A stretch of DNA of 48,916 nt, taken from positions 1-48,916 of the forward strand of contig CAKSQS010000016.1 of the NCBI GenBank assembly GCA_934486705.1, in the 5' to 3' direction. Positions 33,980 through 42,399 of the stretch are shown piece after piece. This stretch comes from an uncultured Eubacteriales bacterium (GTDB lineage: Bacteria > Bacillota > Clostridia > Oscillospirales > Acutalibacteraceae). The notes beneath the pieces are model-generated. The model had not been told where the DNA came from, did not search any database, and saw only the letters and a program-made list of their open reading frames with translations. A program made the position numbers and the translations under genes. Within the stretch, counting starts at the first letter, position 1. Each line of letters opens with the position of its first letter.

Positions 33980-36438
33980 AAAAAGTAATAAGTACAGCAT
34001 TAGCGGTATTATTGACCGTACTTTGCGGATGTAATGCTCATCGGCAGTCTAAGAAAATCGTTAAAGCACCGAAAAGTGATGTAACATATACGGTTGCCCT
34101 TAATCCATCTGTAATGTTTTCGGACGGCGAGGTAGAAAGCCTGAGAAATTCTGCCGCCGCCTCAATGCCAAAGGATATAAAGGCTAAAAAGGATTTTGCT
34201 CTTTATTCATCAACACCATGGCAATGGATTTGCCGAAAAAACGACGGCTGGAGTCTCAGAGCACTACGTTGTGTTTCTACAATGTTCGAGGATGATAAAA
34301 AATCACCGTATTCCTATAAGCTTGACGATGAAAAAGCCACCTCTCTTTCGGTGTACGATTCCGCTAAAATGAAGCTTGAGGGAGTGGGCGGTGCACCCGT
34401 TCCCGAAAGCGGAATAATCCTCACGTTTAAAGGTGGAACCGAGGAGGCAATTCGCTTTACTGCCGATAAGGATTGCGACGTGATACTTTCGGATCGTACA
34501 AACGGAGGCATTTCGCTTGTAGGCTCGGTTACGGGACATAGTACCGATTTTACGGTTGTCGACGGAGCTAAGACAGATATAATCACACGAATTTATAAAA
34601 ACGGCAGAATATACTGGCAGGAGATATTAAACGGTCAAAACGGAAATACCGCCTTCCCGAGCTTTGAGGCGATCACCTTAAAGTCAGGTGATTCTCTGAT
34701 AATATCATTTGAGGCTACAAACGATACCGAGAATATCGTTACGGGCAACTGTGATCTGCCTTCACCGACAAAAACGGTAGAAAGGATAACTGCCGTTAAA
34801 AAACAGGTGAGCTATCAAACCGAACCGCCCGATGCTACCGAAATTCCGTTTGTAAATAAAATGGAATGCGGATTTGTAATGCTTTACCCTAAGGAGGCAA
34901 CGAAAAAACAGCTTGAAATACTCAATAAGCTACATTCTGAAATGGAAAAGCGGCTCGGTGTTATGGTCACTAAAATGCCTGATTGCGATTATCTTTTAGA
35001 TGATGAAACACCTGACGATAATCTTATTCTTTTCGGGAATACGAAATTCAAGCCGTCCGAAAAGGCTATCAACGATATAAAATCCAAGAGGAATAATAAT
35101 ATTTCGGACTTTATTATTCGTCAAACAGGTTCATATCTCGTTATTTCGGCGGTAAATGATATAGGCTTATCTCTTGCGGCTGATTTCTTCTTGAATAACT
35201 ATTGCAGGGATGATAATTCGGTAATAAGGGTCGGGCAGGAGTATATATCCTCTGAATATAACGCTATGAAGAATATCAAGCTCGGCTCGGGTAAAATTTC
35301 CGAATACAGACTGGTTATTTCAAGCTATGCTTCGTTTATGGAGGTACACGCCGCCGAAAGCTTTGCTCTTGATATGGCAAAGACAACGGGCAGTATGCCG
35401 TCGGTAGGCAGGGATACCGATAAAGAACAAAGGTATGAAATTATTGTCGGCAACACCTTAAGAAATGCTCCGAAATATATGAGCGAGGTCGAGGGTACGG
35501 CATCGGATAAATATAAAATATCGGTAGGTGATGCTAAAGCATACGTCACCGGAGACAGTACTGCCGCAATTAATGCCGGATTAATGAGGCTTTACGATGA
35601 GCTTAATAAAAATACCGTATTAAAGTCCGGTACCGAGATCAGCGGAAAATATAACGGCGGCTACAGTCTTTCGGGCGGATATAAAATGGTATGGTCTGAT
35701 GAATTTAACGGAGATACACTCAGCAAAACGTGGATAAATACAAAGCGTGTAAATTCGAGCGTCTACGGCGGTAAATGCTATACCGTTTATGAAAATTCAT
35801 ATGTTTCAAACGGCACATTGGTTCAAAAATTAAGTCGTGACGGCAAGAATTTCAAAGAGGCGGAGATCGATTCTCAGGGTGCAAATGCAATGAGATACAA
35901 ATACGGATATATGGAATTTCGCGTAAAGCTTGCAAATGCTTTCGGCAGTTGGGGTGCTATGTGGTTGCTCGGCAATACGGGCGGATATAACTACGGCGAA
36001 ATAGATGCTTTTGAAAATTTCGGAAAGCTTGATACCGTTAAATCCAATCTTCATATTTGGGGACCGGGCAGTCAACATGAAAATGTACTCGGTGCAAACG
36101 GCTCAATAATTAACCTATCACCCGGTACCACAAGCCCCGAGCCGTTTTATAAGGGCTACCATACTATAGGTGTAAACTGGCAAAGAGGCAGATTTGATTT
36201 TTATGTTGACGGTACACTCTCACAGTCATTTATATATGATCCTGAGGAAATGAAATACAGCTGTTATGATAATCCGTTTTATCTTATTCTGTCGCATTGG
36301 GGTGGACACGATGAGGAAGCGTTTATAAATACAGGTTGTATTTTGCCGAATGATTTCACGGAAACGGAAATTTGCTACGACTGGATAAGAATTTACCAAA
36401 GAGAAAATGACGGTTCGCTATTGTATGTTAAAAAATAG
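33976..36438 (+). CDS. GH16 lipoprotein with GH67N-like domains
   Basis: This 820-residue lipoprotein has signal and lipobox LTVLCGC-NAH. After a beta-rich N-terminal region (about 30-260) come two segments shaped like the alpha/beta domain found at the N-terminus of GH67 and DUF4838 proteins (about 290-420 and 435-560; for example YEIIVGNTLRN and DKYKISVGDAKAYVTGDSTA). A C-terminal GH16 domain (from about 569) has YKMVWSDEFNGD and catalytic motif GEIDAFE near residue 674, again the beta-bulge ExDxxE form. It should cleave the same class of polysaccharide at the cell surface. It is clearly divergent from the two GH16 domains at 10.5-16 kb. Translation overlaps the preceding gene by 4 bases. 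Confidence 0.88.
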   Translation: MKKVISTALAVLLTVLCGCNAHRQSKKIVKAPKSDVTYTVALNPSVMFSDGEVESLRNSAAASMPKDIKAKKDFALYSSTPWQWICRKNDGWSLRALRCVSTMFEDDKKSPYSYKLDDEKATSLSVYDSAKMKLEGVGGAPVPESGIILTFKGGTEEAIRFTADKDCDVILSDRTNGGISLVGSVTGHSTDFTVVDGAKTDIITRIYKNGRIYWQEILNGQNGNTAFPSFEAITLKSGDSLIISFEATNDTENIVTGNCDLPSPTKTVERITAVKKQVSYQTEPPDATEIPFVNKMECGFVMLYPKEATKKQLEILNKLHSEMEKRLGVMVTKMPDCDYLLDDETPDDNLILFGNTKFKPSEKAINDIKSKRNNNISDFIIRQTGSYLVISAVNDIGLSLAADFFLNNYCRDDNSVIRVGQEYISSEYNAMKNIKLGSGKISEYRLVISSYASFMEVHAAESFALDMAKTTGSMPSVGRDTDKEQRYEIIVGNTLRNAPKYMSEVEGTASDKYKISVGDAKAYVTGDSTAAINAGLMRLYDELNKNTVLKSGTEISGKYNGGYSLSGGYKMVWSDEFNGDTLSKTWINTKRVNSSVYGGKCYTVYENSYVSNGTLVQKLSRDGKNFKEAEIDSQGANAMRYKYGYMEFRVKLANAFGSWGAMWLLGNTGGYNYGEIDAFENFGKLDTVKSNLHIWGPGSQHENVLGANGSIINLSPGTTSPEPFYKGYHTIGVNWQRGRFDFYVDGTLSQSFIYDPEEMKYSCYDNPFYLILSHWGGHDEEAFINTGCILPNDFTETEICYDWIRIYQRENDGSLLYVKK

Positions 36439-36480
36439 TGTGATGATCAAACGGTATTTAAGGACGAAAGGCAGAATTAA

Positions 36481-37662
36481 ATGGAAGAATTTAAAAATGT
36501 TGCAGGTAATATAAGAAAATACCGAAAACGAAAAAATCTGACTCAGGCACAGCTTGCCGAAATGTTTTCAGTCACATCGCAGAATATTTCAAAATGGGAA
36601 AAGGGAATATCTATGCCTGATATAAGCAATCTTTGGAAGCTTGCTCAATTTTTCTCAATTTCCTTGGAGGAGCTGCTTGGCGTTTCATCTGCATCTAAGC
36701 GATGTAAGGCGATGATCGCAATAGACGGCGGTGGAACAAAAACGGAATTTATTCTTTTTGATGCTAAAGGCAAGGTGATCAAAAGGAAGATATCGGGCGG
36801 AAGCAATATGAATTCGCTCGGTTCTCAGACGGCCTTTTCGGTAATTAAAAGCGGAATAGAGGATCTTTTACTTGAGAGCTGTGATGTTTCGGCAATTTAT
36901 GCGGGAATTTCGGGGTGCGGATTAGAGGACAATCGAAAAAAGATGCTTATGTTCCTTAAAAGAAATTTTTCCGATATAAAAATAGATGTACGCTCAGACC
37001 TTACAAATGTTATGTGTTCAAGTATGGACTGCACCAAAATGATATCCGTGATTTGCGGAACAGGCTCTATAGTATGCGCTAAGACGCTGACTGCTACCCA
37101 TAATATAGGCGGTTGGGGGTATGCCCTTGATTCGGGAGGAAGCGGATATGATTTCGGCAGAGATGCAATTTGCGCCGCTTTGTCCGAGCGTGACGGAATA
37201 GGCGATAAAACACTTATTACGAGCTACGTAGAGCAAAAATTAAACGGAAATGTGAGGGAAAAAATAAGCTATATTTATTCTAACGGTAAGGATTATATCG
37301 CATCCTTTGCCGGCACGGTTTTTCGTGCGTTTAACGAGGGCGACAGGGTGGCGGAGGAAATCGTAGATCGCAATATGGACAGACTGTACTTTCTTATAAA
37401 AAGTGCTTACGATATGTACGATTGCGGAAATATCGTTGTCATTTCGGGAGGATTGGTTTCTCAAAAGGAAATACTTGGAAACAGATTGAGAAGCCGTGCC
37501 GGAAATAAGCTGAGATTTATTTTTAACGATATTCCGCCTATTGTAGGTGCGGCAGTATGCTGTATCAGAAATCTGTACGATCCCGATGCCGATATACCGG
37601 AATTTAGAAGAAACTTTATTTCAAGCTATGAAAAATATATGTGTGAGGAAAAATATGATTAG
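36481..37662 (+). CDS. XRE-HTH fused to BadF-type amino-sugar kinase
   Basis: This 393-residue protein has an XRE helix-turn-helix at 1-65 (RKNLTQAQLAEMFSVTSQNI, SKWEKG) and, from about residue 74, a BadF/BadG ASKHA kinase. The kinase has AIDGGGTKTEFILFD (phosphate 1), CGTGSIVCA (phosphate 2) and a GGWGYALDSGGSGYDFG substrate/adenosine region, as in GlcNAc kinases and Clostridium MurK (MurNAc/GlcNAc kinase). The next gene is murQ, so phosphorylating MurNAc or GlcNAc fits. Fusion to a DNA-binding domain suggests that the kinase also reports sugar status to transcription, by analogy with ROK-family regulators. All key kinase motifs seem kept, so it may be bifunctional. It is preceded by GGACGAAAGG and overlaps murQ by 8 bases. 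Confidence 0.88.
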   Translation: MEEFKNVAGNIRKYRKRKNLTQAQLAEMFSVTSQNISKWEKGISMPDISNLWKLAQFFSISLEELLGVSSASKRCKAMIAIDGGGTKTEFILFDAKGKVIKRKISGGSNMNSLGSQTAFSVIKSGIEDLLLESCDVSAIYAGISGCGLEDNRKKMLMFLKRNFSDIKIDVRSDLTNVMCSSMDCTKMISVICGTGSIVCAKTLTATHNIGGWGYALDSGGSGYDFGRDAICAALSERDGIGDKTLITSYVEQKLNGNVREKISYIYSNGKDYIASFAGTVFRAFNEGDRVAEEIVDRNMDRLYFLIKSAYDMYDCGNIVVISGGLVSQKEILGNRLRSRAGNKLRFIFNDIPPIVGAAVCCIRNLYDPDADIPEFRRNFISSYEKYMCEEKYD

Positions 37663-38464
37663 AACCGAAATGAGAAATCCGAGAACGACTCATATAGACC
37701 GTATGACGACTGAGGAAATGGTATCACTTATTGCTAAAGAAAATTATGCTGTTGTCAAGGCGGTCGAGGAGCAGACAACGGCAATAGCCGCCGCAGTAGA
37801 TGCAGTATCAAATAGCTTTTCAAACGGAGGAAGACTGTTTTTTATCGGTGCGGGAACCTCGGGCAGGCTCGGCGTTTTGGATGCTGCGGAATGTCCCCCT
37901 ACCTTCGGCGTTGAGCGTGATATGGTAACAGGTATTATTGCAGGCGGGATTGACTGTTTGGTAAGGGCGAGCGAAAATGAAGAAGACAATGCCGAAAGGG
38001 GCAAAAGTGATCTGCTTAGTGCCGGTGTAAAGCGCGGTGATACCGTTGTGGGTATTTCCGCGGCAGGCGGTGCGGCTTATGTTGCAAGTGCCTTGAAAGC
38101 CGCAAAGGAAATAGGAGCTACTGTGGTAGCACTTACCTGTAACAGGGACTCGCTTATAGCATCGGTCAGCGATATTGCCATTGTTACCGATACGGGCGAG
38201 GAGGTAGTTACCGGCTCTACACGTATGAAGGCAGGAACGGCACATAAAATGGTGCTGAATATGATAACTACCTGTAGTATGATAAAGCAGGGTAAGGTTT
38301 ATGAAAATATGATGATAAATTTAAAGCCGACCAATATAAAGCTTAAACAGCGTATGATCAATATTGTTTGTGAAATTTGCGGTTGTGATGCGGTAAAAGC
38401 CGAAAACCTACTCCGAGAAAACGACTTTGATATTCGCAGAGCGGCAAATGCATATAAGGGGTAA
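37655..38464 (+). CDS. murQ: N-acetylmuramic acid 6-phosphate etherase
   Basis: MurQ removes D-lactate from MurNAc-6-phosphate to give GlcNAc-6-phosphate. This 269-residue protein has the SIS fold. IGAGTSGRLGVLDAAECPPT is the family signature, with the catalytic Glu in AAECPP, and TGSTRMKAGTAHKMVLNMIT is the second signature. The start is ATG 37655, overlapping the end of the kinase gene; an upstream in-frame ATG at 37547 lies within that gene. Normal MurQ is about 300 residues, so the N-terminus is ordinary and the C-terminal helical region slightly short. No MurP phosphotransferase component is seen, so MurNAc would enter by an ABC importer and be phosphorylated by the adjoining kinase. Confidence 0.95.
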   Translation: MIRTEMRNPRTTHIDRMTTEEMVSLIAKENYAVVKAVEEQTTAIAAAVDAVSNSFSNGGRLFFIGAGTSGRLGVLDAAECPPTFGVERDMVTGIIAGGIDCLVRASENEEDNAERGKSDLLSAGVKRGDTVVGISAAGGAAYVASALKAAKEIGATVVALTCNRDSLIASVSDIAIVTDTGEEVVTGSTRMKAGTAHKMVLNMITTCSMIKQGKVYENMMINLKPTNIKLKQRMINIVCEICGCDAVKAENLLRENDFDIRRAANAYKG

Positions 38465-38468
38465 AAAA

Positions 38469-40205
38469 ATGGAACGCATTATTGCAAATGAGGGTAAAAG
38501 CGGATATCACATCGTCACGTCGCAGTTTGCACACGAGGCAGAGTTGTATGCCGCTTCACAGCTCAAAATTTATCTTGAAAAGGCTTCGTTTGCCGTTATT
38601 CCGTATTTTTCCGACCGCTGTGAAAAGCGCACGCCCGAAATAAGGGTAGGCAGAAATGTAAGAGGTAATACCGACAGATCGGACGGCATAGGTGACGAGG
38701 GCTTTAAAATATATACTGACGGTGAGGATATTGTCATATGCGGTAGGACTCCTCGCGGTACGGTGTACGGTGTTTACCGATTTTTGGAAGAAATAATAGG
38801 CTTTAGGTGTTTTACAAAGGATATTGAAGCTTTTGATAAAAGAGAAAAAATAGCCGTTTCCAATATCGACATTACCGAAAATCCGTCCTTTGAATACAGA
38901 GATACATATTTCAGAGGGGCATTTGACTGTGATTATGCGGTCAAAAACCGTCTTAATTCAAGTCTTGCATTAATACCCAACGAAAAAGGCGGAAGAACAA
39001 AATTTTATAATTTTCATCATTCGTTTTACGATATTCTGCCACCCGATATTTATTTTGATGAGCATCCCGAATATTATTCACTTGTTGATGGGGTACGTTT
39101 AAAGCAAAACGGACAGCTCTGTCTTACGAATGAAGACGCCGTGAATGAGGCGATAAAGCGTGTTAAGGAATGGATAAGGAGCAGACCTGACTGCAAGGTG
39201 TTCTCGGTAGCACAAAACGATTGGTCAAATAACTGCACCTGCCCGAAATGCCGTGAAACGGATGAAAAAGAGGGAAGTCCGTCAGGCAGTATAATTTATT
39301 TTGTAAACCGCATTGCAGAAGAAATTGAAAAGGAATATCCCGATGTGCTTATTCACACCTTTGCCTACCAGTATTCAAGAAAAGCACCGAAATTTATTCG
39401 TCCGCGTGATAATGTTATCGTAAGACTTTGTAATATCGAGTGCAGCTGGGATGAGAACTTAAGAGAGAAAAAGGCAAATTCGCCAGAATCCTATACCGCG
39501 GAATTTGTAGATAATATCACGGATTGGGGAAAAATTTCAAAGCACCTTTATATTTGGGACTATGCCTGCAATTTTTCTTATTACATTTTGCCGTTTCCAA
39601 ATTATTACATACTTGCGGATAATTTGCGGTACTATAAGGAATGCGGTGTTTCGGGAATTTTAGAGCAGGGCAATTTTTCATACGGTGCCGCAACAGGTCT
39701 TGCAGAGCTGGAGGCATATTTATGTGCAAGGCTTATGTGGAATACCGATTTGGATGTTAAGGAGCTTATAATGGAGTTTACCGACGGAGTATACGGAAGG
39801 TCTGCCGATTATATAAGGCAGTATATTGAGCTTTTGTGCTCTGAAGTAAAAGGGAAGGGGCTTAGCCTTTATTATAAGCCCGATACGGATTTTATTTCCG
39901 AGGCTCTCATAAATAAAGCAGACGAGCTTTTCAAAAAGGCATCAAATGCGGCTGAAACAGCAGAAATAAAGGAAAGAATAGAACGTGAATATCTGTCGGT
40001 ACGTTTTCTTAAAATTTGTTGGATGCCACTCGGCACAGAAGGCAGAAATGACCTTATTGATGAACTGTACAGAGATGTGAAAAAACACGGAATATCGGAA
40101 ATTCAAGAGCGTGTTAATCTTGAAATATCATTTGAACGGCTGCGAAAATATCCGTTTTGCCGTGAAAAGGGCGAGAATTACAGACTTTATTATATAATGA
40201 AATAA
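38469..40205 (+). CDS. DUF4838 protein (GH163-related), cytoplasmic
   Basis: This 578-residue protein starts at ATG 38469 after AAGGGG. The N-terminal GH67N-like domain (EIRVGRNVRGN, then FKIYTDGEDIVICGRTPRGT and VYGVYRFLEE) is followed by a TIM-barrel DUF4838 domain (NGQLCLTNEDAVNEAIKR, SVAQNDWSNNCTCPKCRE, GVSGILEQGNF). In CAZy, family GH163 (endo-beta-N-acetylglucosaminidase) was, as I recall, founded on DUF4838 proteins. An amino-sugar glycosidase role would fit the neighbouring murQ and kinase. There is no signal peptide. The NCTCPKC cysteines suggest a structural metal site. The assignment to the domain is firm, the activity is not. Confidence 0.82.
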   Translation: MERIIANEGKSGYHIVTSQFAHEAELYAASQLKIYLEKASFAVIPYFSDRCEKRTPEIRVGRNVRGNTDRSDGIGDEGFKIYTDGEDIVICGRTPRGTVYGVYRFLEEIIGFRCFTKDIEAFDKREKIAVSNIDITENPSFEYRDTYFRGAFDCDYAVKNRLNSSLALIPNEKGGRTKFYNFHHSFYDILPPDIYFDEHPEYYSLVDGVRLKQNGQLCLTNEDAVNEAIKRVKEWIRSRPDCKVFSVAQNDWSNNCTCPKCRETDEKEGSPSGSIIYFVNRIAEEIEKEYPDVLIHTFAYQYSRKAPKFIRPRDNVIVRLCNIECSWDENLREKKANSPESYTAEFVDNITDWGKISKHLYIWDYACNFSYYILPFPNYYILADNLRYYKECGVSGILEQGNFSYGAATGLAELEAYLCARLMWNTDLDVKELIMEFTDGVYGRSADYIRQYIELLCSEVKGKGLSLYYKPDTDFISEALINKADELFKKASNAAETAEIKERIEREYLSVRFLKICWMPLGTEGRNDLIDELYRDVKKHGISEIQERVNLEISFERLRKYPFCREKGENYRLYYIMK

Positions 40206-40214
40206 GGGGAAATT

Positions 40215-41174
40215 ATGAAAAAAACACCTATAAGTATTATAATTGACGATTCGACGGCACTTTGTTATGTATATTACTATCATATGCCGACGCCTATCAC
40301 GAAGGACGGTCGTCCGTTCCCGACATTTGTACCTAATTCGTTTATGAAACGTTTTTGCGACATTGTTGAGAAAAGGGGAGTTAAGGGTAAATTCAGTATA
40401 GTCCCCGAACCTGCCGGAAAAGGTGATGTTGTAAGGGGAATAGAGGGCTTTTCGAAATCAGAAACAGATGAATGGCTTAATATGGCTAAAACACGACTTG
40501 CCGGCAATTTCTCCTTTGGCCCCGAAATGCTGACACACGCACACGTGATAGATATAAACAGCGGCGAGGTTTTAAGTGAATACGAGCATCGCTGGTCGCA
40601 AAAGCAGAATAAGGAGACCTTGGTACCGTATATTTCAAAGGCATTTTCAATTTTAAAGGATGCGGATATTGATGCGACAGGTGTAACCTCTCCTTGGGAT
40701 TTCGGTGAGCAAATATTAGATGATTATGAGGAGGCTATATCGTTAAGCATTAAAAACGTGTACGGAAAAAACGAAGCGTGGTATTTTCTTCATATGCTTT
40801 TCGATACTCCGAATGTAAGGCCGTGGCTTGCGGTCAACAGAGATGGCAGAAAATTAGTCTCTGTCCCCGGCACAATAAACGATTTCTTCTGGCAGACGAT
40901 CGATACTACCGATACCTCGGAGGAATTTATCAATTCGATCGCCGATACATATATTTCGGCAAACGGCAAAAGCGGAAAAATAATCGAAGCGATTGAAAAC
41001 GGCAGTTATCCGATACTTACGATACATTGGCAGTCGCTTTTTTCGAGCGGTCTTGAAACGGGGCTTAAAGCCTTTGATGAGGTTGCAAGGCGAATAAATC
41101 TGCTTTTATCGGATAAATGCTGCTTTAAAAGCTTCGAGGAGCTTATGAAAGATTGTATTGCAGAAAATGAGTGA
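40215..41174 (+). CDS. Putative polysaccharide-deacetylase-like protein
   Basis: This 319-residue cytoplasmic protein starts at ATG 40215 after AAGGGGAAATT. The opening ISIIIDDSTAL resembles the first motif of NodB-type (CE4-like) barrels (xxxTFDD). KGKFSIVPEPAGKG, GPEMLTHAHVID and PILTIHWQSLFSSG supply further His residues at places where CE4-like folds bind metal. The canonical HxxxH motif is not obvious, so this is a distant member at best. It ends the glycan locus and follows the DUF4838 gene by 9 bases. It may remove acetyl groups or be an unknown sugar hydrolase. Function is not established. Confidence 0.5.
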   Translation: MKKTPISIIIDDSTALCYVYYYHMPTPITKDGRPFPTFVPNSFMKRFCDIVEKRGVKGKFSIVPEPAGKGDVVRGIEGFSKSETDEWLNMAKTRLAGNFSFGPEMLTHAHVIDINSGEVLSEYEHRWSQKQNKETLVPYISKAFSILKDADIDATGVTSPWDFGEQILDDYEEAISLSIKNVYGKNEAWYFLHMLFDTPNVRPWLAVNRDGRKLVSVPGTINDFFWQTIDTTDTSEEFINSIADTYISANGKSGKIIEAIENGSYPILTIHWQSLFSSGLETGLKAFDEVARRINLLLSDKCCFKSFEELMKDCIAENE

Positions 41175-41367
41175 GGAAAAAGCAATTCAATTTGACGAGC
41201 TTATTTTTGAAAGAATAATCGATATCGGTTGTGAAATGCTGAAGGCAGGAGGAGAAATACAACGTGTCGAACAAACCGTTTCCCTTTTGTGTTCCTCCTA
41301 CGGTGCTATTGGCAAATGTGCGGAGAAATATGTGAGTTTTCAGCCGGATTTTCAATATAGATTTTAG
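41167..41367 (+). pseudogene. Truncated ThrE/YjjP-type exporter N-terminus
   Basis: ATG 41167 overlaps the preceding stop. The 66 residues read FERIIDIGCEMLKAGGEIQR then VEQTVSLLCSSYGA, the cytoplasmic helical start of threonine/serine exporter (ThrE, DUF1212) proteins, which normally run to about 250 residues. Homology ends near 41340, after which the frame stops at 41365-41367, before any membrane helix. A strong terminator follows. The gene was probably cut by a rearrangement at the right edge of the accessory block. Confidence 0.7.
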
Positions 41368-41389
41368 GTTGGTTATGAATATCCGCACC

Positions 41390-41423
41390 AAAAATCCCGT
41401 TCACTTTTGTGAACGGGATTTTT
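41390..41423 (+). terminator. Terminator of the glycan locus
   Basis: A perfect 15-bp stem (41390-41404 with 41409-41423) has loop TTTT; its 3' arm ends GGGATTTTT. It lies 23 bases after the truncated ThrE frame. Confidence 0.92.
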
Positions 41424-41473
41424 ACTTTTCACCTCTTACCTCTTCACTCTTACCTCAAAATAAAAATTGTAAA

Positions 41474-41498
41474 AGCAAGGTTACACCTTGCTCTTTTT
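41474..41498 (+). terminator. Second small terminator-like hairpin
   Basis: AGCAAGGT and ACCTTGCT form an 8-bp stem with loop TAC, followed by CTTTTTG. It is preceded by a short ACCTCTT/TTACCTC direct-repeat patch at 41430-41457. The interval 41424-41740 has no recognisable gene. Confidence 0.75.
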
Positions 41499-41676
41499 GT
41501 ATTACGGCGATATAAACATTTACCGTCGGGGACAATATCACTCTTCGACTTCATAAGCAAAAAAATTTCTCGCTATGGGTCAAAGATTTTGAAAGAAAAC
41601 GGCGCTGTTTGGCAGCGCGACGCGCGAGGAATACTGACGTATTGTGAGCGGAGGTCAACAATGCCGAAACTAAAGG

Positions 41677-41716
41677 CGTTTCTTCAAAAAAGCATTGTGC
41701 CCTGATTGTATTGTCT
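41677..41716. repeat. 40-nt dispersed repeat, right copy
   Basis: Same-orientation partner of 2801-2840, with one mismatch (G at 41699 against A). An ACAATGC at 41658-41664 is the inverse of GCATTGT within the repeat. The preceding 150 bases are G+C-rich, contain no recognisable gene, and do not match the left copy's surroundings. Confidence 0.8.
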
Positions 41717-41720
41717 ATCT

Positions 41721-41755
41721 GACTGATAGAACTAAAAAGTCTATCGGTCTTTTTT
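41721..41755 (+). terminator. Plus-strand terminator at the repeat edge
   Basis: GACTGATAG (41721-41729) and CTATCGGTC (41741-41749) pair with one G-T wobble and are followed by TTTTTT. The hairpin overlaps the stop codon of the minus-strand acetyltransferase gene. Confidence 0.75.
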
Positions 41756-42292
41756 GTTGCTATGTACGGAAATCAGTGCCGTCCATTCCTCGCGGCTGAT
41801 TCCGTATACAGCTGTCTGCTCATTTTCATCATCCGTAAATTCATAGAGCAGCGTCATTCCGTTAGCGCGGGTGGTGGCGGCAGACGGTATGTTTCCCTTT
41901 TTAATATATGAATACACCGCGCCGAACGGCGTATGCGAAAATGTCCAATCACGAACTGCCCTTGCCGCCTCGGCGGCGTAGCCGCGGCGCTGATGCGCTT
42001 TTGCTGTGTGATAGCCGATTTCGGGCAAAACAGTGCCATTTATATTTTGCATGGAAAGTCCGCAATCGCCTATCATTTCGCCCGTGGCTTTGAGGCAGAC
42101 CGCCCACAAGCCGAAACCGAACACGCGGTAACGGTCGATGTTTTTATTTATCCAGCCCTGCACACGCGCATTATCAAAGGTATAGGGGTAGTGCTGCATA
42201 ATGTCGGAATCGGCAAGCACGGCATAAAGTGCGTCAAAATCATTCGGCGTCATTTCCCGCAGGAAAAGGCGTTCCGTTTCAAGCTTTATCAT
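41741..42292 (-). CDS. GNAT acetyltransferase (RimJ/RimL-like)
   Basis: This 183-residue GNAT-fold N-acetyltransferase has LETERLFLREMTPNDFDALY at the start, IGDCGLSMQN in the core, and GYHTAKAHQRRGYAAEAARA as the acetyl-CoA binding (R/Q)xxGxA-type motif. I start at ATG 42290-42292 (MIKLETERL) after AAAGGAAA; an in-frame start at 42325 would add residues unlike the family. The acceptor is unknown: ribosomal protein, small molecule or drug are all possible. The 3' end overlaps the plus-strand terminator next to the 40-nt repeat. Confidence 0.88.
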   Translation of the reverse strand: MIKLETERLFLREMTPNDFDALYAVLADSDIMQHYPYTFDNARVQGWINKNIDRYRVFGFGLWAVCLKATGEMIGDCGLSMQNINGTVLPEIGYHTAKAHQRRGYAAEAARAVRDWTFSHTPFGAVYSYIKKGNIPSAATTRANGMTLLYEFTDDENEQTAVYGISREEWTALISVHSNKKDR

Positions 42293-42323
42293 ACATTTTC
42301 CTTTCTTACGGCATACGGCGGTC

Positions 42324-42368
42324 AAAAAATATCGGCGCGGCGCACGGATTCCGTGACGTCGCGCCGAT
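42324..42368 (-). terminator. Terminator of gdhA
   Basis: ATCGGCGCG (42331-42339) and CGCGCCGAT (42360-42368) form a 9-bp stem with a nested CACGGA/TCCGTG hairpin. On the minus strand a TTTTTT tract follows. It separates gdhA from the acetyltransferase gene. Confidence 0.85.
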
Positions 42369-42399
42369 TGCGTATTTACTTACGTATTCCCGCTTTAAA

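Noticed and set aside
41430..41457. ACCTCTT/TTACCTC short repeats as a CRISPR or tandem array
   Set aside because: Units are under 10 bases with irregular spacing and there are no unique spacers; this is a low-complexity patch only.
41409..41705. 98-residue plus-strand frame next to the right 40-nt repeat
   Set aside because: It runs through two terminator-like hairpins and the repeat, has no ribosome binding site, and has no recognisable domain.
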